64,000 nt of DNA from positions 20,028,501 through 20,092,500 of the forward strand of contig CM065397.1 of assembly GCA_033060915.1 (NCBI GenBank). The letters are read 5' to 3'. This document shows positions 23,574 through 36,860 of this stretch, one piece after another. The stretch's first letter is position 1. Each line of letters begins with the position of its first letter. The notes below the pieces were generated by a model. That model ran no database searches and was not told the DNA's origin. It worked only from the letters and a program-made list of their open reading frames with translations. Origin of the DNA: Euryodendron excelsum (lineage: Eukaryota > Streptophyta > Magnoliopsida > Ericales > Pentaphylacaceae). A program made the translations under genes and the position numbers.

Positions 23574-25631
23574 GACAAGAACCCAAATCACAAATGGAGT
23601 ATCGAAGATGTGGACATTGTCCCAAGGCCTTACTGCAATGAGTTTTCTTCAAATGCGTACAAGAAGGGGTGTTTTCACCCACTCTCTTTCTATCCCTTTT
23701 ATTTTATGTCTTTAAATTGATGTTTACATTTCCATATTGCTTAGGAACTCTATGCTTTTTATAAAAACTGATAATAATAATCAAATAATAGTCTTTTTAT
23801 TCACTGCTGTCATCTTAAATGTCTTTTGTGAATGGTGAATACATCTTATGCATGGGGCACAGTTTATCTTATGGAATGACCTGACTTGAAGGAATGATAG
23901 CATGAGTTAACCACTCGCCAAATGATCAGCTTTCCGAAGAGAGAGAGGATAAGGATGAGTGACGAAACTACCCAAACGCAGCACTTGCAAGATATTGAAG
24001 CTAAGCAATGTGTGGCCAGATTATCAAAATGAAGAGGAGCCATCTTTCATTTTCCCATATAAAAATAAAAGTGTTTATATTCTCTTTGCTTAACCCCTAG
24101 TGCCTTGCAACAAGCAAAGTTTTCCTTGCCAACCCCGATCCAATAACCGTTCCCCCACACTGGGGCAGACAATAGTCGAGAGCTCTAGGAATAGTATCCT
24201 TCCTCTATCATGCTAGGGTAGTGTTGAAGGCTCTATAGATCAAGAAAACAAGTTCAAAGTGAAAAGAGGCCCTCATTTTATTTCCCATACAGTCAAAAGC
24301 AAACTCCTTGCCAAACCCCTTGAGCCATTTATCTTTTTCAAGGAAACCCCAACCTAGGGATCATTGCCCACATTGGGTTAGATTGAATCGTTAAATAAAA
24401 GGTCCAAGAAAAAAAGGGTTATAGAATTATTCGATTCACAAAAGGAAAGAAAAGAGATAAAAAGGAAAAAAATGAAGGAAAAGAGCTGCCAAGGGGCAAA
24501 AGGCCGGATAAAAAATCTAGGAAAAAGGGGCCTAAAGAATACCATGATTGAGCCATTTTGAAAAGCATGATAAGGAGGCCGAAAGAGAAGAGACTCATGT
24601 TTATATAAAAAGGTCGAAAGAAAAGAGGCATGAGAAATATATAGTAAGAGCAAGGAGGAAATTTAAAGATGATCCTAGGTTACAAAGAAGCCCAGAAGAA
24701 ATAATAGGTTCGAGCCTTTACTTCTTTCTTGCAAAACCCCGAAACCATAACCTACATTACAACCCTATTGAAGTCCACTCTGATTGAAAATAAATTGCTT
24801 GATCTAAATGAGTTAAATACACTAACGAAGCTAAAGAAAGATGCTAACCCTACTGAAAAATAGTCGAGGATGGTATGGATCTAAACCCTGTTAAAAGTAA
24901 CATCGAATTTGAGCCTACATATGTCGTTGTTTCGAAAACCCCATAACCTAGCTTACATTACGGTCCTAAAGCAAAGTCTCCTCGGATTGAAAGATTGGCC
25001 GCTTATCGCTTTGCTAAAGGTTAGGTAAGTTGTTGCTAAAACCCCGAGAGTTAAGAGTTTTAGCCCAAGAACCCTATACACTAACCCCGAGATAGAAAAT
25101 CGAAGGCAGTCAAAAGGTTGAGAGAGGTGCGAAGTGCTATCATCCAATCAAGATAAGGTTGAGCCAAAGGAGAGGCCAAGCCCAAAAAAAGGAGTTACCA
25201 TTCCAAGGATAATAAGTTTGACAGAACCCCTTGTCATTTCCGTTAACTAGCATATTTCTAATATGTGCATACATTTAAAACAAACAAAACAAAACAAAAT
25301 AAAAAATAATAAAATAATAAAAATAATAAAAATAAAAATAAAAAAAATCGGCATAAGCTTTGCATACATAGGACATAACTCCATGTAGAATCAAAAGTCA
25401 CCAACGTAGTTTAATAGCAACTCATGAAATAAATATGCATCGTCGTCAGCCATCATATGCATCTGATCATATACTTAGCTGTTAAAATCATAAATGTCTT
25501 TGTGTGCCCATATATCTAACTACGATAACCATCCATCCTTGTATAAGATTTACAAAATAAAACTGTCTAACATAAATACATCTCAGGAATAGGGGCAAAG
25601 GAAGATTAGGGTCTACGGCAAGGGGCATCTG
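23574..25631. other. E2 non-coding spacer between gag and the antisense PMD gene
   Basis: In an autonomous element pol would lie here or nearby, but no pol motif is visible on either strand. It contains 'cactggggcag'-type blocks (about 24,160), the directly repeated pair at about 24,705 and 24,907, and an A/T-rich 'aaaataaaa' run at about 25,275-25,345. The 91-codon minus-strand ORF at 24378-24653 is hydrophobic only because the region is A-rich. Confidence 0.6.
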
Positions 25632-27478
25632 TCAAAGGTCAAAATCAATGTCCTCGGGATCGAAGTCCCCGAAACTTGGATCTGGAGGAGGCGGATAGCT
25701 ACTAGAAGCACCAACATCCTACAAAGAAGACAGAACCAAAATCAACAAAGGCAAAGGAATAACTAAACAACAACAGGGTGAAAAGAAGGAAGGAAAAGAC
25801 GATATACCATGCCACCTCCCATCTGGGCTAACCGAGCCATCAAGGAAGCCACATCTGCCTAATATTGATCTCGCTCCGTCTAGTACCGATCTCTCTGATC
25901 CCTCGCAGTGGTAAACTCAGCCTGGGGCACGTATCCCCCCGGCATGGCGCCACAGGTCGACCATTTCCTTGCCAATGGCATATCTGCCAACTACTACCTC
26001 GAACAGAGTGAAGGCACCCACAGAATGAGCCCTAAAGTGTGCAGTATGTCCATATCTGGAGGAAGCAGGAAACCAGCACCCGGCTGATGCTCCTGATAAG
26101 GGATGGGAACTCCCGCCACCAAAGCTCTGAACATATATTTCGGCGGATCTCCTGCTAATCGGAACTCCTCATGAAACTGCCGCCAGTGACGATCCCCCAA
26201 ATAGGACTTCCAAGAATCGTCGCTGAGAAAAGCAGCCCTCGACAGAGACAATGGGACCAAGTATTGAACCGTCTCATAATGAACTGATCTAATGAAGGGT
26301 CGCCAAGTCACGTCCCTCGCCTCAATGAGCTCCAAGTTAGCCCGAAGCGTCACAAAATCAGTGATCTCTGATTGCTGGGCAACCCGGTCACGAGCCCACC
26401 TTAAAGCACGAGGATAAAAGTCATCCTCGATAACTGTAGAACGACAAACAGGCAGGTACTCATAGCTCCTCCAGACAAGAAAAGACCAGAAACCAGTCAT
26501 GCTGCCCCAACGGGAGGAAGTCCGGACTCGCATCGATCACAGGAAGCAGCCAAAGGAAAAGGACCCCCAATCCAGCTCAGACAGAGCCCCAAGATCAGCT
26601 ACTATGCTCACCAACTAAAAAGGCACAAGTGACTTGTTGTCGTTGTAGGAACAGCTGAAGATGATATATAGAACAAGTTGCCGTCTTATGATGTCTTGCC
26701 GGGCAGGTGATGGCTCAACAGCAAAAGTACTGTCATCCCGACTGAGCCAGGAAACTAGGAAAGCAAAACGCTCGAGAGGGGGCAAGTCTAATAGAATGTA
26801 TGCATTGTCTCTACTGACCGACTGCAAGGTGATCTGCCAACCGACGAAAGAAAGTCTCGTGATGATAGCCCAGTCCAAGGGGGTGGGACCCAACTCGAAG
26901 CCAATAAAATGAAAGGTCCCAATCTCTCCAAACCACCTCTCGATCAATGCTAGTACAAGATGTCTGTTCAGGCGGTTAACCTATAATCCCATGAAAGCCT
27001 CAAACCCAATCTCAGCCAAGAAGGCATGATGGGATGGAGAGGCCCGCTGTATGGTCACAAACACCTGATGGACAGCCCCTCTGAAAGTTGTATGTATCCG
27101 CGGAGGGGGTAAATGCTATCTAGAATACACATTGGGATGATAGGCAAGATCTCCCAGTGGTGGAATATCCGGTATCTGTAGGTCGCCCAGGTCAGCATCC
27201 GTCTGCCTATGTCTAGAGGAGGCTCTCCCGTAACCAGTCACCTGATCGCCAAGACTTGGTACCTCCTCTTTTGCGCCAATCTCCTCCTCAAAGGCCTGCT
27301 CAACCGGAGGAAAGGGGTCGACAGGTGGCTTACTCCCTCGTCCACTCTGGCTAGATGACACCTGTTCAGTAGATCGCCGGCTACCCCTGGATCGACTGGA
27401 ACTACTGGCAGAATCTGTCCGGGTTGCCTTCCCAGAGCAGCGTCTCCTCTTGGAACCATCATCACCCGCATCCGCCAT
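25632..27478 (-). pseudogene. Antisense PMD gene of E2, two exons, disabled
   Basis: Exon 1 runs from ATG 27478 to 25808 and exon 2 from 25718 to 25632. The 89-bp intron (GTATAT donor, TTTGTAG acceptor) is at the same codon position and phase as in E1. The N-terminus (MADAGDDGSKRRR) is Ser/Arg rich and the PMD core includes NRHLVLALIERWFGEIGTFH and SELDWGSFSFGCF. Exon 2 reads DVGASSSYPPPPDPSFGDFD and then an acidic end, as in E1 but with many silent differences. Stops lie near 27,116, 26,979, 26,615 and 26,534, with two more in the C-terminal stretch near 25,860-25,890. There is a frame change between about 26,060 and 25,920. Most stops are CAG>TAG or CGA>TGA. Confidence 0.85.
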
Positions 27479-29485
27479 CCTAAAAAGGTAAGCCAAGGTA
27501 AGAGGTGTTAATACACAGTATATGCAGTTCAAAAGATAAGAAATAAAAGTAAGAAAAAATAATAATGATAATAACCAAAGATAAAATATAAATGAAAATG
27601 AATAACACAACTTTTGCATAAATGCTACTCAAAGCAACCTAAAACTTTTCATTCAAAGGTTCTTTCCTAAAATCAACTCTCAAAGGTTTCTTAAAAAGTT
27701 CTTTTTCCAAAAACAATTCTCAAAAAGTTTCTTCACTTCTTCCCTTCAAAAGTTCCTTTCCAAAATCAGTTTTCAAAAGGTTTTCTAATTCTCTCTTTCA
27801 AAAGTTTATCTTCAAAATCACTTCTTAAAATCAAATTCTAAGGTTGCTAAATGTTTCCCTCCCAAATCTACTTTGAAAATCAAGGTCAAAAATCATTTTC
27901 AAAATCAAATCTCAAATTTTTCAAACCATCTCCAAGCTTTTCTGATTCAGTTCTTCAAGAAAATTTTTTTTCCAATCAGGTTTAAGATTCTCCCAAACTC
28001 TTTAAATCCTTAAAGATGTTTCAAGGTTTCCCTCTGAAAATTCTTCCTTCCAAAACTTCTGTCAAGTTCCAAAGTTTTTCATCCTAAATCTTTGTCAATC
28101 TCAAAATTTTCCAAATACAAAAGAGTTCCTAAGATCTTACCTCTAAAATTTCTCCTAAAATTCCATTTTCTAAACATCTTTTCAAGTTTTCTATCTAAAT
28201 AGATTTCAAATGATAAGCCAAAATGAATTTCCTATACATTTTGATTCTAAAATTTCACTTCCACGTCAAAATGAATTTCCGACACATTTTGATTTTTCAA
28301 TTTCAAGTCAAAATGAGTTTTCTAAAATCTCAAGGGTTTTCTGTATTTTTCCTTCAAAAAGATTTTATTTCAAAAACTTTTCCAACCTTTTTCCTAAATT
28401 TCAAAAATTTCGGCAGAGTTCCGCTTAAAAACAGTCCCTATCACACTTACAACATCAACACAAAATGCAAACCGTGCACTCTACAACATCACAATCATAT
28501 AGCATCAACACCCGCACACACTTTACAAATTTTCAAATTTTCCAAAGGACTTGTTTTATTTTCCAACAAATCAATGGTTTTCAAAGTTATCCTAAAAATT
28601 TCTCAAAATCATTTTAAATGTTTTCTAAAATATTCCTACATTTTTCTAAATTTTAAACTCTATTAATTTCATCACTTTCTTAATTTTCTCCATTTTTTCT
28701 ATTTTTCTAAAGTCTTTTTCTATTTTTCAAAAAACCAAAATTTCAAAAAGTTTTCAAAAAATTACGAAACTTCACACGGTGGTTAAACACATTTTTCTAG
28801 GGCATACAGTATAAAAATCTAGCCTAAAAGATCAATGCCCGAAGCTGTAGGGATAAACCCCCAATTCCTGCAGAAACCTCCTTTACATAATCATAAAAAT
28901 CAATCACATTCAATCAAACAAGCACCGAAATACAAAAAAAAACTTCACCATAGTGTTCAAAACATATCAACACATTAATTTTCACTATTCACATGGTTCA
29001 AATGGAATTCCACACATCAAAATCAACATAAAATCAAAAACTCACATCTTAGAGTTCTCCGGCGAAATCTTCTCTTCCGACGACTTTTTCAGTGATGGCA
29101 TCTACTTCTGATAATCCCCCGTGGTCCATAAGAGGCGCTCCTTCAATGTCCAAGTCAATTTCCTTGCAATGCCTCTCGGTTTTGCGAAAATCCTTCAAAT
29201 CCCACAAGTGTTCGAACTAGAAATATTTCTGGTTTTTTATCCCAAGCCTGGGGCCACTAGTAGTGGCGCCAAGCCAATTCTACCAAAGGCACCATTGTTA
29301 GTGGCGCCAGTTCCCAATTCCCGGTAGCTTTGCCCTTTTGCCCGTCAAAACTCGATTTCAAAAGACTTTTAGGCCCCAATATCCATTTCCAAGTTCCCAT
29401 TTTCAAAAATTTCCAAAGTTCGTCCCTCCGACCGCCTCACAGTCAACATGTGACTCTTACTCTATTATTTTCTGTCTTTGAACAA
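27479..29485. other. E2 spacer upstream (antisense) of PMD
   Basis: Non-coding, collinear with 2,842-4,150 of E1 but longer on the gene-proximal side. It includes a G-poor 'caaaagtttctt' tract at about 27,640-28,200 and GGCGCC-type inverted repeats at about 29,250-29,310 ('ccactagtagtgg' core). On the minus strand this is the candidate promoter and leader of the PMD gene. Confidence 0.5.
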
Positions 29486-29510
29486 ACAAAGACAGAAAAA
29501 GAGAGGCAGC
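29486..29510 (+). promoter_or_regulatory. Polypurine tract of E2
   Basis: An agacagaaaaagagaggcag run precedes LTR C and matches the tract before LTR A except for single bases. Confidence 0.8.
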
Positions 29511-32500
29511 TGTAAGCACCCCATTTCTGCCCGCTCAGTAGTCTCCAGTCCATCCAGACTTGTATTCAAGTCAATATGGACATATTCCAATCTAAATCAA
29601 CTTTCCAAGTATAATCCCATCAATCAATCACTTCGCGGGCCCTTTGGGCCCATATAGAGGCAAAATGATCAAAATGCCCTCGGGGGCATTGTTCGGTCTA
29701 ATTCCATTAGGCACGTCTTTTCGAAGACGGTAAGCCCCCTTTCCAATTCCAATTCCAATTCCAATTCCAATTCTAATTAAATCCGACACACTCAAGAAAG
29801 TTGATTCCTCGAGGTGGTAAGTCCATCCTGTCCAGCACGTTTTCGAAGAAACTCTTCGAGACGGTAAGTCCCTTCAAACCCGTCGACCGAGACGAGACCC
29901 CAAGTCTCCGAGATGGTAGAACGGTCCACCTTTGGCACCTGCTAGCCCGCCAATAAAGCAATGTCCGTTTCGGTATGTCTTATAAGAAAAGTTGATTCCT
30001 CAGGCGCTAAGTCTACCTAGCAGCTTCCAGAGATTAGGCAGTCTCTGGAATGATCACGACCCATTAGAGTAACGGAAATACTCGTAAACAATGCAACCGC
30101 TAGAGTGGCGGAAACACTCGCAAATAGGTCAATATAGGGAATTGCCAGCAAACCCCTATATCACGGGACTGCCGTCAGAGTAACAGAAACACTCAAAATC
30201 CAGGTTAACACCGGTGCCTACTAGCCCACTTTGGTGACAAATGACCAAACTGCCCCTAGGGCCATTTTCGGTATGTTTCTTGAGACAGTACCTAAATCCT
30301 CAGAATGATAAGTCCACCCTTCCAAGATTGTTTTAAAGACAATCCAGCATGATTAGGTGCATTCTAGTTAGTTTCGGGCCAATTTCGAGACTTTCTAATT
30401 AAGATGACCATTTTACCCCTAGGCATCCGAACACCCCGGGAATCACATCGGCTCTGGGTATCAAACCGGTAACCTCCCAAGTCAATTCCGAGTCAATTCC
30501 GATCAATTTAGTGCAAAATGACCATTTTGCCCCTAGTGGGCTGGTCGCCTTTTCCGACCACACCGACTCTTGGTATCAAACCGGTAGCCTCCCGGGACAT
30601 TCTAAGTAATGTTTCCAAATCTCGAGTCTTCTTCTAGGACATTCCGAGTCTATCCCAATAACTTTCCGGCCTGATTGACCGTTTTGTCCTTGATAGCCCG
30701 GTCAATCCTTCCAACTCATCCTGTCATCATTTTTCAAATCTACTACCCCCAAGATACTGTTCTAAGGGTTCTCGTCCCTTTCTGGCCTTCCGGGCCATTC
30801 CCGGCCCTTCAAATCATGCCTGGACCTTCCGGAGTCGCTCCTAGTAAAGCCAGGCTAAAAATTGCATGGTTGTCACTAGTACAAGCGCCCAAATCTTCTG
30901 AAGATATGTTACTTGCCGACCTTAAAACTTTCCTAAGTGGCTAGCGCCAAGCCAAATTTTAGCCTAGCACTAATCCTAGTGGCGACAGAAGGATTTTTTA
31001 CCTGGCGCCACTGCAACAGACACTAGGACATTCCTCTATCTATAAATGTAAAGCCTCTTCCAGCATGAAAGAGATCTGCAAACTCAGTCTGAAAACCGTC
31101 TTCTTCGATACACAGAGCTCGTAGCATCCCTAAACCCTAGTTTTCTTTAGGTTCTCCAAAACTCTAGCCCCCATACACAAACCTTAGCTCCTATACACTC
31201 CTATACACTTATATACAGTCAAACACTAGCCTCCAAAGCCTCCATTGAAGATTTGAAGTGCTGCAAACTGAAGCTCTCGAAGATCAAAACAAGTTTCCGA
31301 AGATTAAGACGAAGACTAAAGCGAAAACCGAAGCAAAGCAAGAAAAACAAAGCAAGCAAAACAAAGCAAAATAAAACAAGACACAAGGTAGGCTCTCTAT
31401 TTATGTTTACGCAATTCCCCCCTCTCTCTTCTCTCTCCGAACCCACTTAAGTTTTCTTTTATTTTGATCCCCCATCTTCTTCCCCCCCTTTCTTGCATGT
31501 TTGAAACAAGGGACTTCCCAGTCCATGTGTATGATTAGGTTATTGAAGGTCACCGTGTCGAGGCTTTCTTTTAGTCTAATCGGAGACCATGTGGGTTCGG
31601 CCCCCTTGATTATATAGTGAAACCTTTAACATTGTATCTTCACAACCCCAACTTGCATTGTGCATATCATGATCTTGCATTTCTCCAAAATTCGTTTTCA
31701 AACTTGTTTTCAAAACTTGCATTAAAATTATTTTCAAACTTGCATCAAAATCTTCTTTTTCCAAAACTTGTTTTCAAAATCACAGTCCTAAGGTGATTCT
31801 AGCCTTTCTATGGCTAGGGTTGCTTTAGGTAAGTGTTACATTTAAGGTGAACAATATGGTCCATATTTTCAAATCATTATTGTTTTCAAAACCACTATTT
31901 TAAAGTGGTTCTAACCTTCTTATGGTTAGAATCATTTTAGAAAAGTGAGATATTTTTATGGACTTTCTAAAAACTCTCTTTTCAAATCTTTCCTTCTAAA
32001 AATTCCTTTTTCAACATGCTTTCTAAAAACTCTCACCAATCTCCTTTCCAAAATTGTTTTCTAAAAACTACCTTCAAAAAATCTATTTTCCAAAACTCTT
32101 TTTAAACTCCTTTCCAAAAAAGCTCTCTTCAAAATTCACTTCCTAAAAACGTTCCTAAAACTCGTTCCAAAAACTCTTCCTAAAAAGTTTTCCTAAAGCT
32201 CTTTCCTAAAAGCTTCTTCCAAAATCTTCTTTCTAAAACTACTCTCAAGTTCACTTTTCAAAAATTCCTTTTTAGGATCTCCCTCCAAAAATCTTCCTTT
32301 CTAAAAATTCTACTTTTCAAAAACTCTTTACCTTGGAGCCCAAGTCAAGCCCTAGAGCTAACAATTAGGAAACCCTAACTTTCTTTCCAAAAACATGATT
32401 TTCAATTTTGCCTTAAAACCTAGGTTTTCAAAACCTCCTTTTTTTTACATCAAAACTATATATTTTCAAAACCTATTTTCTACATCAAAATTATAGTCTT

Positions 32501-34315
32501 CCAAATCTAAGATTTTCAAAACTTCGTCTTTTAAATTCCAAACCAAATCCAATCTCCCCATTTAGGAAACTAGATACAATCCTCCAGTTTAGGAAATGAA
32601 ATCAAACCATCTTTTTCAGCAACCAAATCAAATCCTTTGTTTTAGGAAATAGAAATCTCAAGCCGTCCTAGTCTAAACCTTTTCTAATCCGCTCCTTCCT
32701 AATCCCCTACTTTCTTAAACCTTAAATTTCCAAAACTTAAACTTTCAAATCTTCCATAATTCCAACCTTTTCCTAAATTCCATATCTTTCCAAATCTCAA
32801 CTTTCCAAATCTAAATTTTCAAATCTTTCTTAAACTCAAACCTTTTCCTAATTCAAGTACTTCTCGAACTTTCCAAATTTCAAGTCTTTCCAAATCCAAA
32901 ACTTTCTTAAGTTACAACTTTCTAAAATCAAATCTTTCTTAAGTTAAAACTTTCTAAATTCTAAACTTTCCAAATTCTAAATCTTTCTTACTCTAAACTT
33001 TCCTAATTTAAATCTTTCCAATCAATTCTTTCTTAAAAAGGAAACTTTCCAATTTTTTCCTAATTTGGAACTTTCCTAAATCAAAACTTTCCTAAACCAA
33101 AACTTTCCTAAAACGGAGCTTTCCTAAAATGAAACTTTCTTAATTCGAACCTTTCCTAAATCCAATCTTTCCTAATTCCAACTTCTCTAATCTTCCAAGT
33201 CCAACATTCGAGTCAAATCTTTTCTAAGCCCCTTCCAAGTCAAGTCAAATCTTTCTTAAAAATCTCAAGTCTTTCCTAAGTCTCATCTTTCGTAAGTCTA
33301 GGTTTCCTAAACCTCATTGTTTTCAAAATAAGTCCAAATCCTTCTTCCAAGTTCTATCTTTCCAAATCGAAGTGTAATCTCTTCAATTCCAAATTCTAGA
33401 TTCCAATCTTCTATTCTAAGTTCAACTTCAACTCTTTTTCAAATCAAAATCTTCTATTTTCAATCGAACTCTTGTGCGAACTATGACTGACCTGATTCCT
33501 CAAAAAGGATACGTAGGCAACCCTCATGGGTGCGGTCATAACCTTTCTTTCAAATCTTCAATTCCATTACCTTTCTTTCAAATCTCCCATTCCATAACTT
33601 TTTTTCAAATCTCCAATTCCATAACTTCTTTCAAATCTCCAATTCCATAATCTATTTCCAAATTTTCAATTCCAAAAATCTATTTTCAAATCTTCAATTT
33701 CAATTTCCAAAACTTTCTTTCCAATTTCAAACTTCAATCTTTCTTTTCAAATATATTTTCAAGCTCTCTTTTCTTGCACTTGCATATCATGCATCATTCT
33801 TTTAAACATTCTTTTCTAAAGTGGATAGTTTTAGACATGTATTAATCGAAGACTTTATTGGGTGAATATAGAGTGAATAGATTTGTAGGTACCGCAAGGG
33901 CGGGGTAGGGTGATGGCTTAGTGCGTCTTCCCTATACATAACCAACCTCCGAACTTAGATCACTGTTTTCGAAAGACCAAATGGAGTTATTTTCAAAAAG
34001 GGCTTAAATATTTTCCAAAGGTTGCCAAACAACCTATTTTCTTAAAAACCCTCTCTTGAGGAAGTATTTTCAAAATCGTTTTCAAAAATCCTAAGTGTGG
34101 TCTTCGAATTGTGCTTAGTTTTTAGGTGACCTAACTCACCTTAATCAAGTTAGGTGGCGACTCCGAATGTTTTTCAAAAGCCCTTTATTCAAATCAATTT
34201 TCAATTCAAACCTAGTCGCACTCATTCTTCTAGGAGGATGAGTACTAAGGAGAGAGTACAGTATTTTTTCCGTTTGTGTGTGTATTCCTTGAGTGCAAAA
34301 AATCTGAGCGTGACA
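29511..34315 (+). repeat. LTR C (3' LTR of E2), 4805 bp
   Basis: TGTAAGCACCCC start and GAGCGTGACA end. It has one 81-bp-type unit near 29,700, repeated 'tttgcccct' blocks, a TATA box at 31041, the G-poor tract, the 'gatacgtaggcaac' block (about 33,505) and the 3' hairpin. It differs from LTR B at many sites and by indels, so B and C did not form recently as a pair. Confidence 0.92.
30940..31048 (+). promoter_or_regulatory. LTR C core promoter
   Basis: TATAAATG at 31041-31048. The GGCGCC repeats upstream are eroded ('ctagcgccaagcc' near 30,944, 'cctggcgccactgc' near 31,000). Confidence 0.45.
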
Positions 34316-35640
34316 ATGATCACCCATCTCAAAAGATAGAGGTTGTCTCCTCTTATCAACTTAACTCTTCGAGCGACTCTCAGCTGTAAGAAGACGCTGA
34401 TGAATTTTTACTACCTTCTGGCTAGTCTCTCGAACTAGATCTACTCCCACTATTTCCTTATCACTAGTCTCAGCCCAACATAAAGGAGTTCTACAAGGTC
34501 TACTATAAAGTGCCTCAAACGGAGCTATCTCGATACTCGACTGATAACTATTATTGTATGCAAACTCTACTAATGGCAAATGATCCTCCTAACTACCTAG
34601 AAAGTCTATCACACATGCTTTAAGCACATCCTCTAAAAGCTTAATCATCCACTCAAACTACCCATCTATCTGAGGATGAAAGGCGGTACTCAACCACAAC
34701 TGTGTGCCCGAAGTATCCGAGAAACTCTACCAAAACTGAGTAATGAATCTCGGATCTTTATGGGATACAATAGAAACAGGTAGCCCCATGAAGCTTGACA
34801 ATCTCTCGGATATATAGTCCAGCCAAAACCTCCATACTTTCCGTAATATGAAGGCGCAAGAAATGAGAAGACTAAGTCAAACGATCCACAACTACCCAAA
34901 TCAACTCATGAGCTCGCGGTGACCTCGGCAAACCTGACACAAAATCCATGGTCACATGCTCCCACTTCCACTCAGATACTGATAAAGGCTATAACAACCC
35001 TTCTAGTCTCTGATGTTCAGCCTTCACTTGCTGATAAGTAAGGCATCTCGATATAAACTATACCATATCTCTCTTTATCCTGCTCCACCAATACTAACGA
35101 CTAAGATCATGGAACATCTTAGTCTCACCAAGATGAATTGCAATTTGAGAGTGATGAAACTCTCTCATCATTTCTAACCTCAACTACTCATCATTAGGAA
35201 CAAAACATTTGCCCTTAAACCTCAAATTGCCATCATCTAACATCACCTATTCACTAGAGTCCTCAACTGACTGAAGTTGTGCTCAAATAGACTCTACCTC
35301 TGAATCTAATCTCTGAGCCTTAATCATTTTAGCCAAAAGCACAAGCATGGCTACCAGACTACAAACTACACCCTGATATGGTCTCTCCCTAAACTAGAGT
35401 ACCAATCCACCAAAATCCTCCATCATTTTCCACTTGTGAATAGCCACACAAGCAAAAATCCTATGAGTCTTATGACTCAAAGCATCTGCAACTACATTTG
35501 CCTTACCAGAGTAGTAATGCAAAGCGAAGTCATAATCCTCTAGATACTGCATCCAACACCTCTGCCTCATATTCAAATCTCTCTGAGTAAATAAATACTT
35601 CAAGCTCTTATGGTTTGAAAATACCTCAAATCTTTCCTAA
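34316..35640 (-). pseudogene. M2 integrase and RNase H remnant
   Basis: RNase H is recognised by [20 protein letters not shown] followed by DALSHK (35394-35603). The integrase zinc region and core are broken into short frames. The late integrase block EFAYNNSYQSSIEIAPFEAL followed by YSRPCRTPLCW is at 34361-34579. Many stops and indels are present; the 3' end is removed by the junction with LTR C. Confidence 0.8.
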
Positions 35641-36860
35641 TACAGGTAATGCCTCTAAGACTTTAGAGTAAAAACCACAGCTGCTGACTCAGATCACGAG
35701 TACGATAGTTAAGCTCATATGGTCTCAACTGGCCTTAAACCTTAAGCCATAACCTTCCCATATTTCATTAGCACATAGCCCAAACCATCCTTACACGCAT
35801 CACAATAGACGATGTACCCAAAACCACACACCAAAACTACCAATATAGGTGCACACATCAACCACTTCTTCAGCTCTTGAAATGCACGATCGTAAGCATT
35901 GTCCCACTAAAACTTGACTCCCTTCCGATTCAATTAAGTCATTGAGCTAACTGGTCGAGAAAAGTCCTTAATAAATCTACGATAGTAACCTGATAACCCT
36001 AGAAAACTCTAAATCTCAAACACAGACTTCAGCCTTACCCAATCAGTCACAACATCAACCTTGGTAGGATCTATTAAGATACCATCTGCAGAAACCACTT
36101 GCCTTAGGAATTCACCTCTGACAACCAGAACTCACACTTGGTTGCCTTAGCATACAATTGATGCTCTTGAAGAGACTGAAGTACTATATTTAAATACTGC
36201 TCATGCTCAACCTCTGGCCCAGAATAAATGAGGATATCATTAATGAACACCACCACAAAAATGTCAAAATAAGGCTAAAAGATCCAATTCATGAGATCCA
36301 TGAACACAGTCAGAGCATTTGTCAGCCCAAATGACATGACCACAAATTCATAATGACCATAGTGAGTATGAAATGCTATCTTGGGTATATCCTCATCTTT
36401 AACACGAAATTGGTGATATTTAGACTGAAGATCTATCTTCAAGAAAAACCTAGAACCCCTCAATTGATCAAACAAATCATCTATCCTTTGTAAAGGGTAC
36501 TTATTCTTGATAGTAACCATGTTCAAGTACCGATAATCTACACACAATTTCAAAGTCCCATCCTTCTTCTTGGAAAAAATCGTAGACACTCCCCAACGAG
36601 AAGTACTCGGTCTTATGAAGCTCAGATCAATTAACTCCTGCAACTGCGACCTAAGCTCCTAAAGCTCAGCAGGCGCCATCCTATATGGAATAATGAAAAT
36701 GGGCCTCGTGCCTGGCTGTAAATCAATGCAAAACTTCACATCTCTACACAGAGGCAATCCTGGTAACTCCCCAGGGAATATGTCCGAGAACTCACATATG
36801 ACCTGAGGAAGTTCAAGATCTAACCTGGAATCATCATTGAGTCTCAAATTCTCTAACAAT
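35641..36860 (-). pseudogene. M2 reverse transcriptase and linker remnant
   Basis: RT N-terminal blocks at 36275-36643: [52 protein letters not shown] and [20 protein letters not shown]. Remains of the YxDD region and the 'KCEFW..VKFLGH' strand lie at about 36,060-36,260. The linker at 36659-36859 has EFSDIFPGELPGLPL. Frame breaks separate the pieces. Confidence 0.82.

Larger units (their letters stand above)
16540..34315 (+). mobile_element. Giant-LTR Ty3/gypsy element E2 (gag plus antisense PMD, no pol)
   Basis: LTR B (16540-20848), leader, gag (21627-23573), spacer, antisense PMD gene (25632-27478), spacer, purine tract and LTR C (29511-34315) lie in the expected order. Protease, RT, RNase H and integrase were looked for between 23,574 and 29,485 and not seen, so E2 is non-autonomous or internally deleted. 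The left flank is copia sequence and the right flank is M2 integrase. The 5-bp flanks (acatt and atgat) do not match. E2 may be a recombination product of two insertions. Confidence 0.85.

Noticed and set aside
24378..24653. Hydrophobic minus-strand frame in E2
   Set aside because: Phe/Leu richness comes from an A-rich plus strand in a spacer; not kept in E1.
16540..34315. E2 read as one intact insertion in the copia element
   Set aside because: The right flank is not copia and the 5-bp flanks differ, so a simple insertion does not fit.
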